Shown: positions 25,107 to 33,759 of the stretch, piece by piece
Numbering within the stretch: position 1 is the first letter of the stretch
How the letters are laid out: each line of letters begins with the position of its first letter
DNA from: JAWODU01 sp046483125
GTDB taxonomy: Bacteria > Verrucomicrobiota > Kiritimatiellia > UBA8416 > JAWODU01
Assembly: GCA_046483125.1 (NCBI GenBank)
Contig: JAWODU010000119.1
Span: 1-64,000 of the forward strand
Direction: 5' to 3'
DNA length: 64,000 nt
Program-made: the position numbers and the translations under genes
Notes under the pieces: model-generated
Seen by the model: only the letters and a program-made list of their open reading frames with translations
Told to the model about the DNA's origin: nothing
Database searches by the model: none

Positions 25107-27521
25107 CTACTCTTCGCCGCTCTCCGTCTTCTTACGCCATCTGCTGTCCGGATATCTATCAGACAGTTCACGGACGGCTTTCTGTGCCGATTCATTCCTG
25201 CCCGCTTTTCTCAATACTTCAGAGGCTTCATACAGCGCCTCGGGCACAATATCCGGGTGATCAAAGAGAGTTGCCACAATCATGAAATATCGCGCGGCTT
25301 CTTCAAAATCCGACCGTCCCTCGGCGGCTTTGCCCAGGCCCATGTAAGCCCTTGCCCTCAAGCCTGTTTGTTCGTCTTCTCCGGCCATTCTTGCGGCTTT
25401 CGAAAACAGAGCACGGGACCGGTCATATTCTTTCTTTTCCAGCATCAAATATCCGAGTTTAAGCGCGCATTCCGGCGCATATTCAGTAACAACATCCTCT
25501 TTGAGCGCCCCGGAAAAGGCGCCGGACGCTTTTTTCTTTTCCCCGAGAGCCGAATACGCTCTTCCGGCCAGACACAGGGCCGCCTGGCGCCATTCGGGAT
25601 CATCACTCCGTTTCAAAATCAGTTCCGCCGCGGATACCGCTTCGGCGTATTCCTTTTCTTCGTGCCAGTACTCGGACAGCCATTTCAGCAGACCGGGGGT
25701 AAACTCCTGTTTCAAGGGGGAATCGAGCAAAGGCCTGAGGAGAGAAGCCGCGCTTTCATCCTTTTCCTGTTTCAGAAGCGCAAGCGCCATGCTGTATGAA
25801 GCGTGCCGTTTGAGTTCGTTGTCCGAGGCCTTCTCCAGCACTTCTTTGAATTCCTCGGCCGCGTCGGCGGGTTTGTCCTGTGAGAACAACAACCTTCCAA
25901 GCCAGTAGCGCGCTTCAACCGCGAATTCGGATTCCGGAAATGTTTGCAGAAAAGATCTGAAGGTGCGCTCGGCGTCTTCACGGAGTTTCAACCGGATTTG
26001 AGCCCTGCCCATCTGATAAATGGCCTCTTCCGCGAGAGAATGATTCTGATGTCCGTTAATCAGCTCCGACCAGTCCCGGACCGCCTCGGCATCGTCTCCG
26101 TTTTCCGCCATGCACAGCCCTGAAGCAAAAAGAGCCCGCCCCGCAAGTCCGCTTTCGGAAGCGCCGGCAGACAGCCTGTAATAACGCGAAGCCTCTTTGT
26201 AAGATCCGCGTTTCCGGAGCATATGAGCCAACCGAAACGCGGCTTCATGCGCCGCTTCGGTCTTCGGGAACTCTTTCAATATCAGTTTGTAGTACTGAAT
26301 CGCCCTGTCCCCGTCATTCAGCCCCGCGTAAGCTTCGGCCATGAGCCGATAAACGTCTTTTTTTCTTCCGCCCGCATCCAGCGCGCGGCGCGCGTCCGCA
26401 ACCGCCTGAAGCAAATTATTCATTTTGTAACTGCTCAACGCTCTTTCATAAAATGAAGGCCCGGTGAATTCGCTGTCAGGATACTTCTTCTGCAGACGCA
26501 GGTAAGTCTCAGCGGCCGCCTTGTACCTTGCCAGTTGACGCTCGCAATTAGCCTTGAGATAAAGCCATTCGGCCCGTTTGTCCCCGGAGAGCCCGTCCCC
26601 TTTCAAGGCCGTATCCGCCAGCTCGAGCGCCCGCGCGTAAAAGCCGGCGTTATGCGAAGCCCAGGCCGCGGGCAACGGCGATTCGACTGCGCGACTGTCC
26701 TCGGAATATTCTAAAAGCAAACGGTCATAGGCTTTCGCGCTCCGGGCGTACTCTTCCCGCCGAAACCGCAGTAAGCCGGCCTGAAACAGGGCCTCAGCCG
26801 CGACACGGTCCGTTTGGGCCGTCTTAACGACCTTGTCGTAAAGTTCAAGAGCCTTCTTCTGAGTATCGGCCTGCCGGCCGTATATTCCAGCGAGTTTTAA
26901 AAGAGCGTAAGGGTAAAAGCGGGACTGCGGGTGGTTCCCGGTGATTTCTTCCAGACGTTGAACCGCTTTTTTCTTATCTTCAGGAAGAAGGGCTTCGCCA
27001 AGGTAATAAAGGGCGCCGGCAGTAATATCCCCGCCGGGGTTCCGCTCAAGCAGTTCCCGCAGTAACCGGACCGCTTCCCGGCGCTCTTCGCGGTCAAGAT
27101 GCAGAATCGCCGCTCTGAAACCGGCTTTGTGACTCAACTTACCCGCAGAACGGTTGAAAACGCGCTTGTACATGGAGCAGGCGTCTTCACTCCTGCCGAG
27201 TTTCTCAAAGCTCAACCCAGCCCCGAACACGGCCCGCGGAGTCTTTTCACTGTCAGGACAGGCTTCGATGAAAGCTTCGTATTCTCCAGCCGCCGCTTCA
27301 TACATTTCCCTGCTGAAAAGCGCATCCGCGAAACGCAGTCTGTCTTCCGGAGTCACTGTTTCCCCGGCCGCAGCCCCAGCGCACAGCAGAATCAGGCAAA
27401 TACTACGGATCAACAAACGCATCCCCGTGCCCACGGTGAAAAAACTGTTCTTCATGCAATCGACGGTCTCGCAATCGCGGCATGCCCGGGCCGCCTGTGG
27501 ATACCCGCCCCGGGGGTTCAC
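25107..27521 (-). CDS. Secreted TPR-repeat protein
   Basis: An 804-residue protein built almost wholly of tetratricopeptide-like repeats (for example FSREMYEAAAGEYEAFIEACPDSE, YGRQADTQKKALELYDKVV and KEEYARSAKAYDRLLLEYSEDS), about 18 helical pairs. A signal sequence, RLLIRSICLILLCAGAAAG, ends near residue 52, so export to the periplasm is expected. GTG at 27521 overlaps the exbD stop (GTGA); starts at 27455 or 27422 would place the signal peptide at the terminus and may be the true ones. It recalls the CpoB/YbgF and BamD TPR proteins that work with Tol and Bam machines. Its place between exbD and the VWA gene suggests it is a scaffold of this system. Confidence 0.88.
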   Translation of the reverse strand: MNPRGGYPQAARACRDCETVDCMKNSFFTVGTGMRLLIRSICLILLCAGAAAGETVTPEDRLRFADALFSREMYEAAAGEYEAFIEACPDSEKTPRAVFGAGLSFEKLGRSEDACSMYKRVFNRSAGKLSHKAGFRAAILHLDREERREAVRLLRELLERNPGGDITAGALYYLGEALLPEDKKKAVQRLEEITGNHPQSRFYPYALLKLAGIYGRQADTQKKALELYDKVVKTAQTDRVAAEALFQAGLLRFRREEYARSAKAYDRLLLEYSEDSRAVESPLPAAWASHNAGFYARALELADTALKGDGLSGDKRAEWLYLKANCERQLARYKAAAETYLRLQKKYPDSEFTGPSFYERALSSYKMNNLLQAVADARRALDAGGRKKDVYRLMAEAYAGLNDGDRAIQYYKLILKEFPKTEAAHEAAFRLAHMLRKRGSYKEASRYYRLSAGASESGLAGRALFASGLCMAENGDDAEAVRDWSELINGHQNHSLAEEAIYQMGRAQIRLKLREDAERTFRSFLQTFPESEFAVEARYWLGRLLFSQDKPADAAEEFKEVLEKASDNELKRHASYSMALALLKQEKDESAASLLRPLLDSPLKQEFTPGLLKWLSEYWHEEKEYAEAVSAAELILKRSDDPEWRQAALCLAGRAYSALGEKKKASGAFSGALKEDVVTEYAPECALKLGYLMLEKKEYDRSRALFSKAARMAGEDEQTGLRARAYMGLGKAAEGRSDFEEAARYFMIVATLFDHPDIVPEALYEASEVLRKAGRNESAQKAVRELSDRYPDSRWRKKTESGEE

Positions 27522-27946
27522 TTTCGCGTCTCCTGCTCCGGTTCAGTCGCGGCAAACGATACATTCCAGATATCGGCCGACGCGCACATATCCAGCACGC
27601 GGATCACGAATCCGTAAGGAGTTTCCCTGTCTGCCCGTATCAGGACCGGTGAACCTGGAAACAGCTCCACCACCCGGTTCAGCAGAGAACCGAGATCCTC
27701 TTCGTTCAGCGTCTTCTTGTTTACCACAACCGTTCCGTCCGGGAGAATATTCAGGATAATTTCGCCGGGCAGACGCTGGGGCACTTCGCCCGATTTCGCC
27801 GTTGGAAGCGTAATATCCAGTTCGGTTTCCCACTGCGAATATATCTGCGTGGCGATAAAGAAAGACAGCAAAAGAAACACCACGTCTATCATCGGCGCAA
27901 TCTGAAAACCGGGTTCGGATGAAGAAAGTCGAGCACGAAATCTCAT
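27518..27946 (-). CDS. exbD: ExbD/TolR-family proton-channel subunit
   Basis: A 142-residue ExbD/TolR protein. One N-terminal membrane segment holds the essential Asp in IAPMIDVVFLLLSFFIA. A periplasmic domain follows, with LPGEIILNILPDGTVVVNKK, then PVLIRADRETPYGFVIRVLDMC, as in the family. It overlaps exbB (ATGA) and the TPR gene (GTGA) by 4 bp each, so all four genes are tightly coupled. With ExbB it forms the proton-driven motor of TonB or Tol type. Confidence 0.94.
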   Translation of the reverse strand: MRFRARLSSSEPGFQIAPMIDVVFLLLSFFIATQIYSQWETELDITLPTAKSGEVPQRLPGEIILNILPDGTVVVNKKTLNEEDLGSLLNRVVELFPGSPVLIRADRETPYGFVIRVLDMCASADIWNVSFAATEPEQETRK

Positions 27947-28725
27947 ACCTGTTTCTTGCTGAGGAAGGCCGTAAGAAGCCGGGTTGAAGCCGATTCAAGA
28001 CAGGAAACAAGCCGCGAAGCCTTTCTGCGGAAATAAGCGTAAAAGGCCATGGCCACAATACCGACTACCAGGCCCGCCGCCGTGGTAACAAGCGCTTTGG
28101 AAACGCCCATGGCCACCGCTACCGGTTTGGCGCTCGCAGTTTCAAGGCCAAGGGATGTAAACGCATTCAGCATGCCCCACACTGTCCCGAGCAAACCGAT
28201 CATCGGCGATACCACGGCTATATCCATCAGGTACTGGGTCTGCCCCTGTATGGCATCCGCCTGCCGCGCTCCTTCGCCTTCCATCACATCCTTCATCAAC
28301 AGCGGATCCGCCGCCGGCACCTCGCGCACATAATCAATCACCGCGCCGGCTACGTCCGAAAGCGGGCAGGGGCGGTAATCGCAGGTTCTGCGAGCCTCTT
28401 CAAACGCTCCGCCCTCGATCTTATCCAGTAATTCACGAAACAGCGCTTTCGGAGCCACCTGCGAAGGACGCAATACCGCAAAGAAATACGCTATTAAAGC
28501 CACGGCCGCAAAAGATATGCCGATCAGGACAAAAAATATTGCGCCCCCGCTCTCAACGATCCACCGGGTTGTCAAGCCGGCCTCGCCGCTCTCTCCGGCT
28601 TTCTCGACGGTTTCAACGGCGGCCCGCGGGGACGTTTCCTGCGCCGATAGAACGCCCGCGGTCCCGAACATCCACCCGCACGCCATAATCGCCACCAGAG
28701 TTATTTTCAGATATTTCAAGTCCAC
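27943..28725 (-). CDS. exbB: ExbB/TolQ/MotA-family proton-channel protein
   Basis: A 260-residue ExbB-type motor protein with an N-terminal signal-like segment (residues 1-28) and three membrane helices. These are near residues 60-83 (GAIFFVLIGISFAAVALIAYF), 165-190 (IAVVSPMIGLLGTVWGMLNAF) and 205-230 (KALVTTAAGLVVGIVAMAFYA). The PMIGLLGTVWGM and TTAAGLVVGI motifs are the family's pore-lining parts. The start is GTG with AAGGAGAGA upstream. It begins the exbB-exbD-TPR-VWA operon, 29 bp after argH. Confidence 0.94.
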   Translation of the reverse strand: MDLKYLKITLVAIMACGWMFGTAGVLSAQETSPRAAVETVEKAGESGEAGLTTRWIVESGGAIFFVLIGISFAAVALIAYFFAVLRPSQVAPKALFRELLDKIEGGAFEEARRTCDYRPCPLSDVAGAVIDYVREVPAADPLLMKDVMEGEGARQADAIQGQTQYLMDIAVVSPMIGLLGTVWGMLNAFTSLGLETASAKPVAVAMGVSKALVTTAAGLVVGIVAMAFYAYFRRKASRLVSCLESASTRLLTAFLSKKQV

Positions 28726-28754
28726 TCTCTCCTTGTACTCCGCAAAACGGGGGT

Positions 28755-30164
28755 TCAGGCCTTCCTTTTACGCGCCGACAATTCCGGATACGGCACGCCG
28801 AAAAGGCGCGATACACACTTATGATAGTTTCTTAATTCACTTCCGGCAAAGCTTTTTGCCGATTTTAACTGGCTCCGAAGCTCGTCTATGCCGAGATCCA
28901 GAGGACCGCCGGTATGCTTTCTTTTCGACATCGCCTCCACGGGATTGAATTCACCCGCGGATCCGGGATTCTTTTTCACATGATCGTAAGCCTTTCTGAA
29001 ACTCATCCCCCTCGCCGCCATTTCCAGTGCCCGGTCCGTCGCAAACACAGCCGGCTCAAAAGCTGAAACCAGCGCTTTTTTATTAACCCTGATATTTTCC
29101 ACCAGAGACCAAAGCACCTTTACACAGCCCCCCGTTATCTTAAGCCCTTCCATGAGCGGCGCCTTGGTTTCCTGCAGGTCCCTGCTGTACCCGCCCGGCA
29201 GTGAACTTACAATCGATGCCGCGTTCAAGGCCCCGGCCTGCACGGAAGACGCCCTAGCCCTGACCAGTTCCAGTACATCCGGGTTCTTTTTCTGAGGCAT
29301 TATACTGCTTCCCGTACAGTATTCCCCGGGCAGGCTGAAATACCCGAACTCCGGAGTCGAATAAAGTATCAGGTCCGAAGAAAACCTCGAAAGTGATATC
29401 ATGATCTGACCCAGCGCCGAAAGAACCGCCGCTTCGCACTTTCCGCGCGTGTTCGAAGCGTGAAGCACGTTGTGTACCGGTCCTTTCATTCCAAGGAGCC
29501 GCGCCGTCAAATCACGGTCGATTCCAAAAGGAACGCCATAGCCCGCGGCGGAACCCAGAGGGGACCGATTGTTGAGATCGTACACGGTCATTATGAGAGA
29601 CAGATCATCAAGCAGGCTTTCCGCGTAAGCCGCAGACCACAGCCCCACGGAACCCGGCATAGCCGGTTGTGTATGCGTTCTGCCCACCATGGGAACCCGG
29701 GCATGCTTTTTCGCGAAACCCGACAGGGCGTTCGCAAGGCCGGCAGTATCCGTTATAAGATGCGCCAGCCGTTCTTTCGTATACAGCCGGATGTCAAGCG
29801 CCGCCTGATCGTTTCTGCTCCGGCAGGTATGCAGTCTGGCGCCCAGGTCTCCCAGTTTCGCGGTCAGCGCTCTTTCCACGGCCAGATGTATGTCCTGGTC
29901 GGCCTGCTTTATTCTGAAGGAACCTTTCCTCGCAGACCGCATAATCCTCAACAGCTCGGCTTTTATTTTTTCGCTGTCCTTTTTCCCGAAAGGCCTCACC
30001 GCCCGCGGCAGATGTACCAAAGTATCGGCGTGGGCCGCGGAGCCTATGCAGTCTGCCTCGGCCAGTTCCAGGTCCATCTCCGCATCCCTGCCCACGGTAA
30101 AGGACAGAATATCTTTTTTGACCGTTCCCACTATTGTTTTCACGCTTTCCCCGCTGTCCGGCAT
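28755..30164 (-). CDS. argH: Argininosuccinate lyase
   Basis: A 469-residue enzyme of the fumarase/aspartase fold splitting argininosuccinate into arginine and fumarate. The signature GSSIMPQKKNPD is present, as are GRTHTQPAMPGS and the N-terminal FTVGRDAEMDLELAEADCIGSAAH. The last is the form seen in Bacteroidetes-type ArgH rather than the proteobacterial LWGGRF start. No argG or other arginine gene is next to it. Only 29 bp separate it from exbB, so it may be co-transcribed with an unrelated operon. Confidence 0.93.
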   Translation of the reverse strand: MPDSGESVKTIVGTVKKDILSFTVGRDAEMDLELAEADCIGSAAHADTLVHLPRAVRPFGKKDSEKIKAELLRIMRSARKGSFRIKQADQDIHLAVERALTAKLGDLGARLHTCRSRNDQAALDIRLYTKERLAHLITDTAGLANALSGFAKKHARVPMVGRTHTQPAMPGSVGLWSAAYAESLLDDLSLIMTVYDLNNRSPLGSAAGYGVPFGIDRDLTARLLGMKGPVHNVLHASNTRGKCEAAVLSALGQIMISLSRFSSDLILYSTPEFGYFSLPGEYCTGSSIMPQKKNPDVLELVRARASSVQAGALNAASIVSSLPGGYSRDLQETKAPLMEGLKITGGCVKVLWSLVENIRVNKKALVSAFEPAVFATDRALEMAARGMSFRKAYDHVKKNPGSAGEFNPVEAMSKRKHTGGPLDLGIDELRSQLKSAKSFAGSELRNYHKCVSRLFGVPYPELSARKRKA

Positions 30165-30285
30165 TCCGCCGGGGATTATTCAAACAAAACCGGGCTGTGC
30201 CTGTCGAGCATAACGTACGAAAACCCCGCCTCCCCGGCCAGGCCGAAGGGCCAACCGCCTGTCCCGGCGTAGTCCCGTCCACCGT

Positions 30286-30362
30286 CCGTCATCTGCCATC
30301 CGTCATCTGCAATCCGTCATCTGTCGTCCGTCATCCGCCCTCCGTCCTCCGCCATCTCCCCT
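30286..30362. repeat. Heptanucleotide tandem array, unit CCGTCAT
   Basis: Eleven 7-nt units of CCGTCAT, CTGCCAT, CTGCAAT, CCGCCCT, CCGTCCT and related form run without a break. The array covers the last 15 codons and the stop of the gene ending at 30317, so it supplies that protein's C-terminus (EMAEDGGRMTDDR). It continues 31 bp beyond the gene. Confidence 0.85.
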
Positions 30363-31603
30363 CTGACCTTATCCTCCAGCTCTTCAAGCGCCTTTTCCGC
30401 TTCCGACAGCAGGTCCCTGAGAACGTCTTCTCTGCGCCCGTTTCGCACCGCCTGAAGGAAAGCACAGTACTTTTCCACCACGGCCGCGAACTCTTTGCCG
30501 CGGCCTACAGCCAGTAGTCGCAGTGTAATACTTTTGCTCTTCAGCGCCGAATCAATCCACTCCGCGTCACGCAACCCGGCTAAATCGCCGAATGCGATAA
30601 ATCTGCCGGGATCTTCAGCCAGCGGTACGCCGCCTTCTCCGGGACGCAAACGGAGTTCCGTCTTGAATTGCTCAATACCCAGCGGCGTAATGGAGCCGAG
30701 GCGGTAGACCATACGCCGCTGACTCAGTATCCACTCGTCCCATCCATCCTCCATTTCCAGGATTTTGTCGTACCGTCCGATGTAAGAAAGCGCAATACCG
30801 GCGGTTATCTCTTGTCTGTCTGCAATGCGCTCAATCATCCCGGTAAAAAACCCTCTCTTGTCCGGAAGAGATTTAAGCCAGCCGAAAAAGACGCCGCACA
30901 CGGCTTCGCCGGCGTCGCTTCCCCCCGACGCAAGTATTTCCGCCGCCGTCGGCACCAGTCCCTCCCGCCACATCCGGTAAACACGGTGCCCGTTTCGCGC
31001 TCTCAGGGCGGGATACAGGTCCTCGGCCAGGCCGTACCACAGCCAAAAGGGAATCCTGCTTCCCTGCGGTCCGCCCGGGCCCGCCTTCAAACCCTTCCGG
31101 AGCCTCATGCCGGCAATCTTCGCTTCAAGCAGTACCCTGCAAAGTGCGGCCTGGGCTTTTCTCCCGTCAACTTCGGGATAACCGTTGAGTATCAGCCTCT
31201 GGATGAACTTGCCGTTTTCGAAGGAAATCGTTCTCAGTATCCGTCCTTCCGGCATGCCCTCGGCACCTTTGCCTCCGCCGGTCTGCGTTTCCCGGGCCTG
31301 CGGCCCGCGAAGCACGATAAAGACATCACATTCCCCGCCCGTGGACAGATCCACGCCGAGTGCTTTTTCAGCTTTTGAAGCCGTTTCCTCGGCCCATGAG
31401 CCGATTTGCATATTGTACCGGGCGTTTGTGCTTGAAACCAGGAAGCGGCCGCCGGGACTCCTGGCGACCCGAAAAGAGCGGTAAAGACCGGCGGCAGTGC
31501 TTTCGGCGGCGTCGCTTCCAGCACCGACAGACGCCCCGATAAGGATAACAAGTACCGGGAAAAGAGCGCGGCACCGCATGCCGCCTTGCGCGGGGTGAAT
31601 CAT
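30317..31603 (-). CDS. Secreted hypothetical protein with repeat-derived C-terminus
   Basis: A 428-residue protein of unknown family. A signal peptide (RALFPVLVILIGASVGAGSDA) is near the N-terminus. The middle carries CDVFIVLRG and later IPFWLWYGLAEDLYPALRAR. The latter recalls peptidase-MA-like secreted proteins, but no HExxH motif was found. The C-terminal 45 residues form a coiled coil (LLSEAEKALEELEDKVRGE), and the last residues come from a CCGTCAT repeat array. ATG at 31603 overlaps the previous gene's stop (ATGA); ATG at 31579 is an alternative. It forms an operon with the two zinc-ribbon genes upstream. Confidence 0.75.
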   Translation of the reverse strand: MIHPAQGGMRCRALFPVLVILIGASVGAGSDAAESTAAGLYRSFRVARSPGGRFLVSSTNARYNMQIGSWAEETASKAEKALGVDLSTGGECDVFIVLRGPQARETQTGGGKGAEGMPEGRILRTISFENGKFIQRLILNGYPEVDGRKAQAALCRVLLEAKIAGMRLRKGLKAGPGGPQGSRIPFWLWYGLAEDLYPALRARNGHRVYRMWREGLVPTAAEILASGGSDAGEAVCGVFFGWLKSLPDKRGFFTGMIERIADRQEITAGIALSYIGRYDKILEMEDGWDEWILSQRRMVYRLGSITPLGIEQFKTELRLRPGEGGVPLAEDPGRFIAFGDLAGLRDAEWIDSALKSKSITLRLLAVGRGKEFAAVVEKYCAFLQAVRNGRREDVLRDLLSEAEKALEELEDKVRGEMAEDGGRMTDDR

Positions 31604-32283
31604 TTTTCGATCATCACCGTCAGTTTGTCGTCCGAAATTTCCATTTCGGCAACACCCGCGATCTTCTTCCATTCCTCCGTCCGGCTCACTACATCGCGAA
31701 TCCTGCCTTCCGCAATGCCTTTCAGCGGCCCGGGGAGGCGCATGTGCCCTACCCACCCCTTGGCCACGAACAGTTCGCCGTTCCACGGATAACAGAGAAT
31801 CTCGTAAGACATGTGTGCCGTCCACTTGAATTTAACAAGGGGCAGTGTGAATAGTTTTTTAACCATTCTTACCTTGCACGCTCCATTGCTGAGAGAAGCG
31901 CTGAAGCCTTCAAGGTCCATTTTTTCAGCCTTGTGCCTCAGCATTCCGTTTATGTCCTTTTCACTGAACTCGAGGCGCGCCCTCTGGCCGGTCCGCAGAC
32001 GCTCAATAACGCCTATGCCGCGGGCGACCCTGTTTTTACCGACGGCGGTGCCCTCTTCTCCCAGAGTACCCATCCTGGGCCACAGTATTATACCGATGAG
32101 ACCGGCAACCAGTACAACCGCCGCCAGGACAAGCTTGCGCCAGTGTTTCTGCATCCAGCTTACTTTCTGGGTCTCGGCCAGATTCTGAGAACTCATCCTG
32201 CTCAAGTCGAGCTTGTTGCCGCACGACACACAGAAAACACGACCCAGAGGGTTTTCGGATCCGCATTTCGGACATGTAATCAT
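31600..32283 (-). CDS. Zinc-ribbon membrane protein
   Basis: A 227-residue protein with an N-terminal zinc ribbon (CPKCGSENPLGRVFCVSCG, two Cys pairs at residues 4-7 and 18-21). A membrane helix follows near residues 50-68 (LVLAAVVLVAGLIGIILW), then an outer domain of about 150 residues (LEFSEKDINGMLRHKAEKM, then VGHMRLPGPLKGIAEGRI). The outer domain is not recognised; it resembles lipid-binding-like domains only vaguely. The stop overlaps the next gene by 4 bp and the start overlaps the FmdB-like gene by 4 bp. Confidence 0.8.
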   Translation of the reverse strand: MITCPKCGSENPLGRVFCVSCGNKLDLSRMSSQNLAETQKVSWMQKHWRKLVLAAVVLVAGLIGIILWPRMGTLGEEGTAVGKNRVARGIGVIERLRTGQRARLEFSEKDINGMLRHKAEKMDLEGFSASLSNGACKVRMVKKLFTLPLVKFKWTAHMSYEILCYPWNGELFVAKGWVGHMRLPGPLKGIAEGRIRDVVSRTEEWKKIAGVAEMEISDDKLTVMIEK

Positions 32284-32612
32284 AATTGCACCTTTTGAGC
32301 GTCTTTCTTGCCCTTCGTTTCCCCGGTTTTTTTCTTCTGCGCCGGCTCGCTTTTTCCTCCGGATTCCTTTTTGCCGCCGTCAGCGCCGCCCGTCTTCTCC
32401 GTATCCTTCTCGGCGGCTTTCTTATAGCTCTCACTCCGATAATCCGTCTCGTAAAAGCCGGAGCCCTTGAACAGAATCCCCGCGCCTACTCCAAGAACCC
32501 GTCTCACCTTGCCCCGGCATTCGGGACAGCGCTTTCTGGGCTCATCGGTCATGCTCTGAAACAGTTCGAAACTATGGCCGCATTTCAGACATTCATATTC
32601 GTACGTAGGCAT
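32280..32612 (-). CDS. FmdB-family zinc-ribbon protein
   Basis: A 110-residue protein starting MPTYEYECLKCGHSFELFQSM, then RCPECRGKVRRVLGVGAGILFKGSGFYETDYR, the complete FmdB/CxxC_CxxC_SSSS regulatory zinc-ribbon domain. The rest is a Lys-, Gly- and Glu-rich disordered tail. The start at 32612 is fixed by the family N-terminus; in-frame sequence upstream to 32777 is not conserved-looking. It is the first gene of a three-gene unit with 4-bp overlaps. The role of the family is poorly known. Confidence 0.88.
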   Translation of the reverse strand: MPTYEYECLKCGHSFELFQSMTDEPRKRCPECRGKVRRVLGVGAGILFKGSGFYETDYRSESYKKAAEKDTEKTGGADGGKKESGGKSEPAQKKKTGETKGKKDAQKVQL

Positions 32613-32810
32613 ACGGGTATCCCGGAGTTGAAATTCGCACTGGAATGTACCCTGTTTTGCCCCCCCTGTCAATCCGCTTAAAAGCACGACGGGGCCGGGG
32701 GGAGCGCAAGCCACTTCCGCGGGGTTTCTGTCTGAAGCAGAGCTTGCTTGATGATCCCATGGTCGTGTACCTTGCAATGACGAAGCAAGAAGTACCCAAG
32801 CCCGGAAGAA

Positions 32811-32851
32811 CCCTGAACCTTGAACCCCAAGCGGATTTCAAGTCCGCCTGG
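32811..32851. repeat. Heptanucleotide units plus hairpin (copy 2)
   Basis: CCCTGAA, CCTTGAA and CCCCAAG units lead into a hairpin with arms CCAAGCGGA and TCCGCCTGG around the loop TTTCAAG, nearly identical to the element at 2655-2709. It lies between the divergent FmdB-like and prenyl synthase genes. Confidence 0.65.
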
Positions 32852-32901
32852 CCAGGCCTCTTTATTCTTGCCCGGGACGTATTTCAGGATAAGCTCCTTT
32901 T

Positions 32902-33759
32902 ATGGGTTTTGATCTGGCACACTACATGGAAGAAAAACAACGCGCCGTGGATGCCGCGCTCGATCAGGTACTGCCGCCCGAAACCGAGTGGCCCGCGACT
33001 CTGCACAGGGCAATGCGCTACAGCGTGTTCAGCGGCGGCAAACGTATCCGCCCTGTACTATGTATCGCTTCATGCGCCGCGTGCGGCGGTTCATCCGCTT
33101 CCGCCATGCCGGCGGCCGCGGCGATAGAGCTGATCCACGCTTATACTCTGGTCCACGACGATCTGCCCGCCATGGATAACGACGCCGTGAGACGCGGTCG
33201 GCCTTCCTGCCACGCCGCCTTCGGCGAGGCAGACGCGATTCTCACGGGCGACGCCCTGCAGACCCTGGCGTTCGGAACACTCTCCACGGCTTCTTCCGTT
33301 CCCGTTATTCGTCTGATATCCGAACTGGCGGACGCCGCAGGGAGTACCGGCATAGCCGGCGGACAGGCCGAGGACATTTCAACTTCGACTCAGGCAATCA
33401 CGGCCCGGGAAATCGAAAGAATCCACCTCAAGAAGACCGCCGCTCTTTTCCGTTGTTCGACGCGGGCCGGAGCGCTGTGCGCACGGGCTTCGGAGAAACA
33501 GATAGCGGCGCTTTCGGTATACGGGGAAAGTCTCGGACTGGCATTTCAAATAACCGACGACCTTCTCGACGCGGACACAACCGGCCCCTGCGGCGGCCTT
33601 GAAAAAGTTTCCTGTCTCAGAGTCTACGACAGGAACTTTGCGCAAGAACGCGCGGAACAAATGGGCGAAAAAGCGAGAAGAGCCATCAACGGTATTTTCG
33701 AGAAGGACACCGAACCACTGGAAGCCCTGGCCATGTTTTCCATACGGCGGAACAGCTGA
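32902..33759 (+). CDS. Polyprenyl (farnesyl/geranylgeranyl) diphosphate synthase
   Basis: A 285-residue trans-isoprenyl diphosphate synthase. Both aspartate-rich motifs are present: DDLPAMDND (residues 86-94) and DDLLDAD near residue 216. The GGKRIRP substrate loop lies at residues 46-52 and the KTAALFR motif follows HLK. Short-chain synthases (IspA type) have this length. The residues before the first Asp motif (IHAYTLVHDD) suggest a short or medium product, but chain length cannot be set. First gene of a unit with plsY (TGATG overlap) and gpsA. Confidence 0.93.
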   Translation: MGFDLAHYMEEKQRAVDAALDQVLPPETEWPATLHRAMRYSVFSGGKRIRPVLCIASCAACGGSSASAMPAAAAIELIHAYTLVHDDLPAMDNDAVRRGRPSCHAAFGEADAILTGDALQTLAFGTLSTASSVPVIRLISELADAAGSTGIAGGQAEDISTSTQAITAREIERIHLKKTAALFRCSTRAGALCARASEKQIAALSVYGESLGLAFQITDDLLDADTTGPCGGLEKVSCLRVYDRNFAQERAEQMGEKARRAINGIFEKDTEPLEALAMFSIRRNS

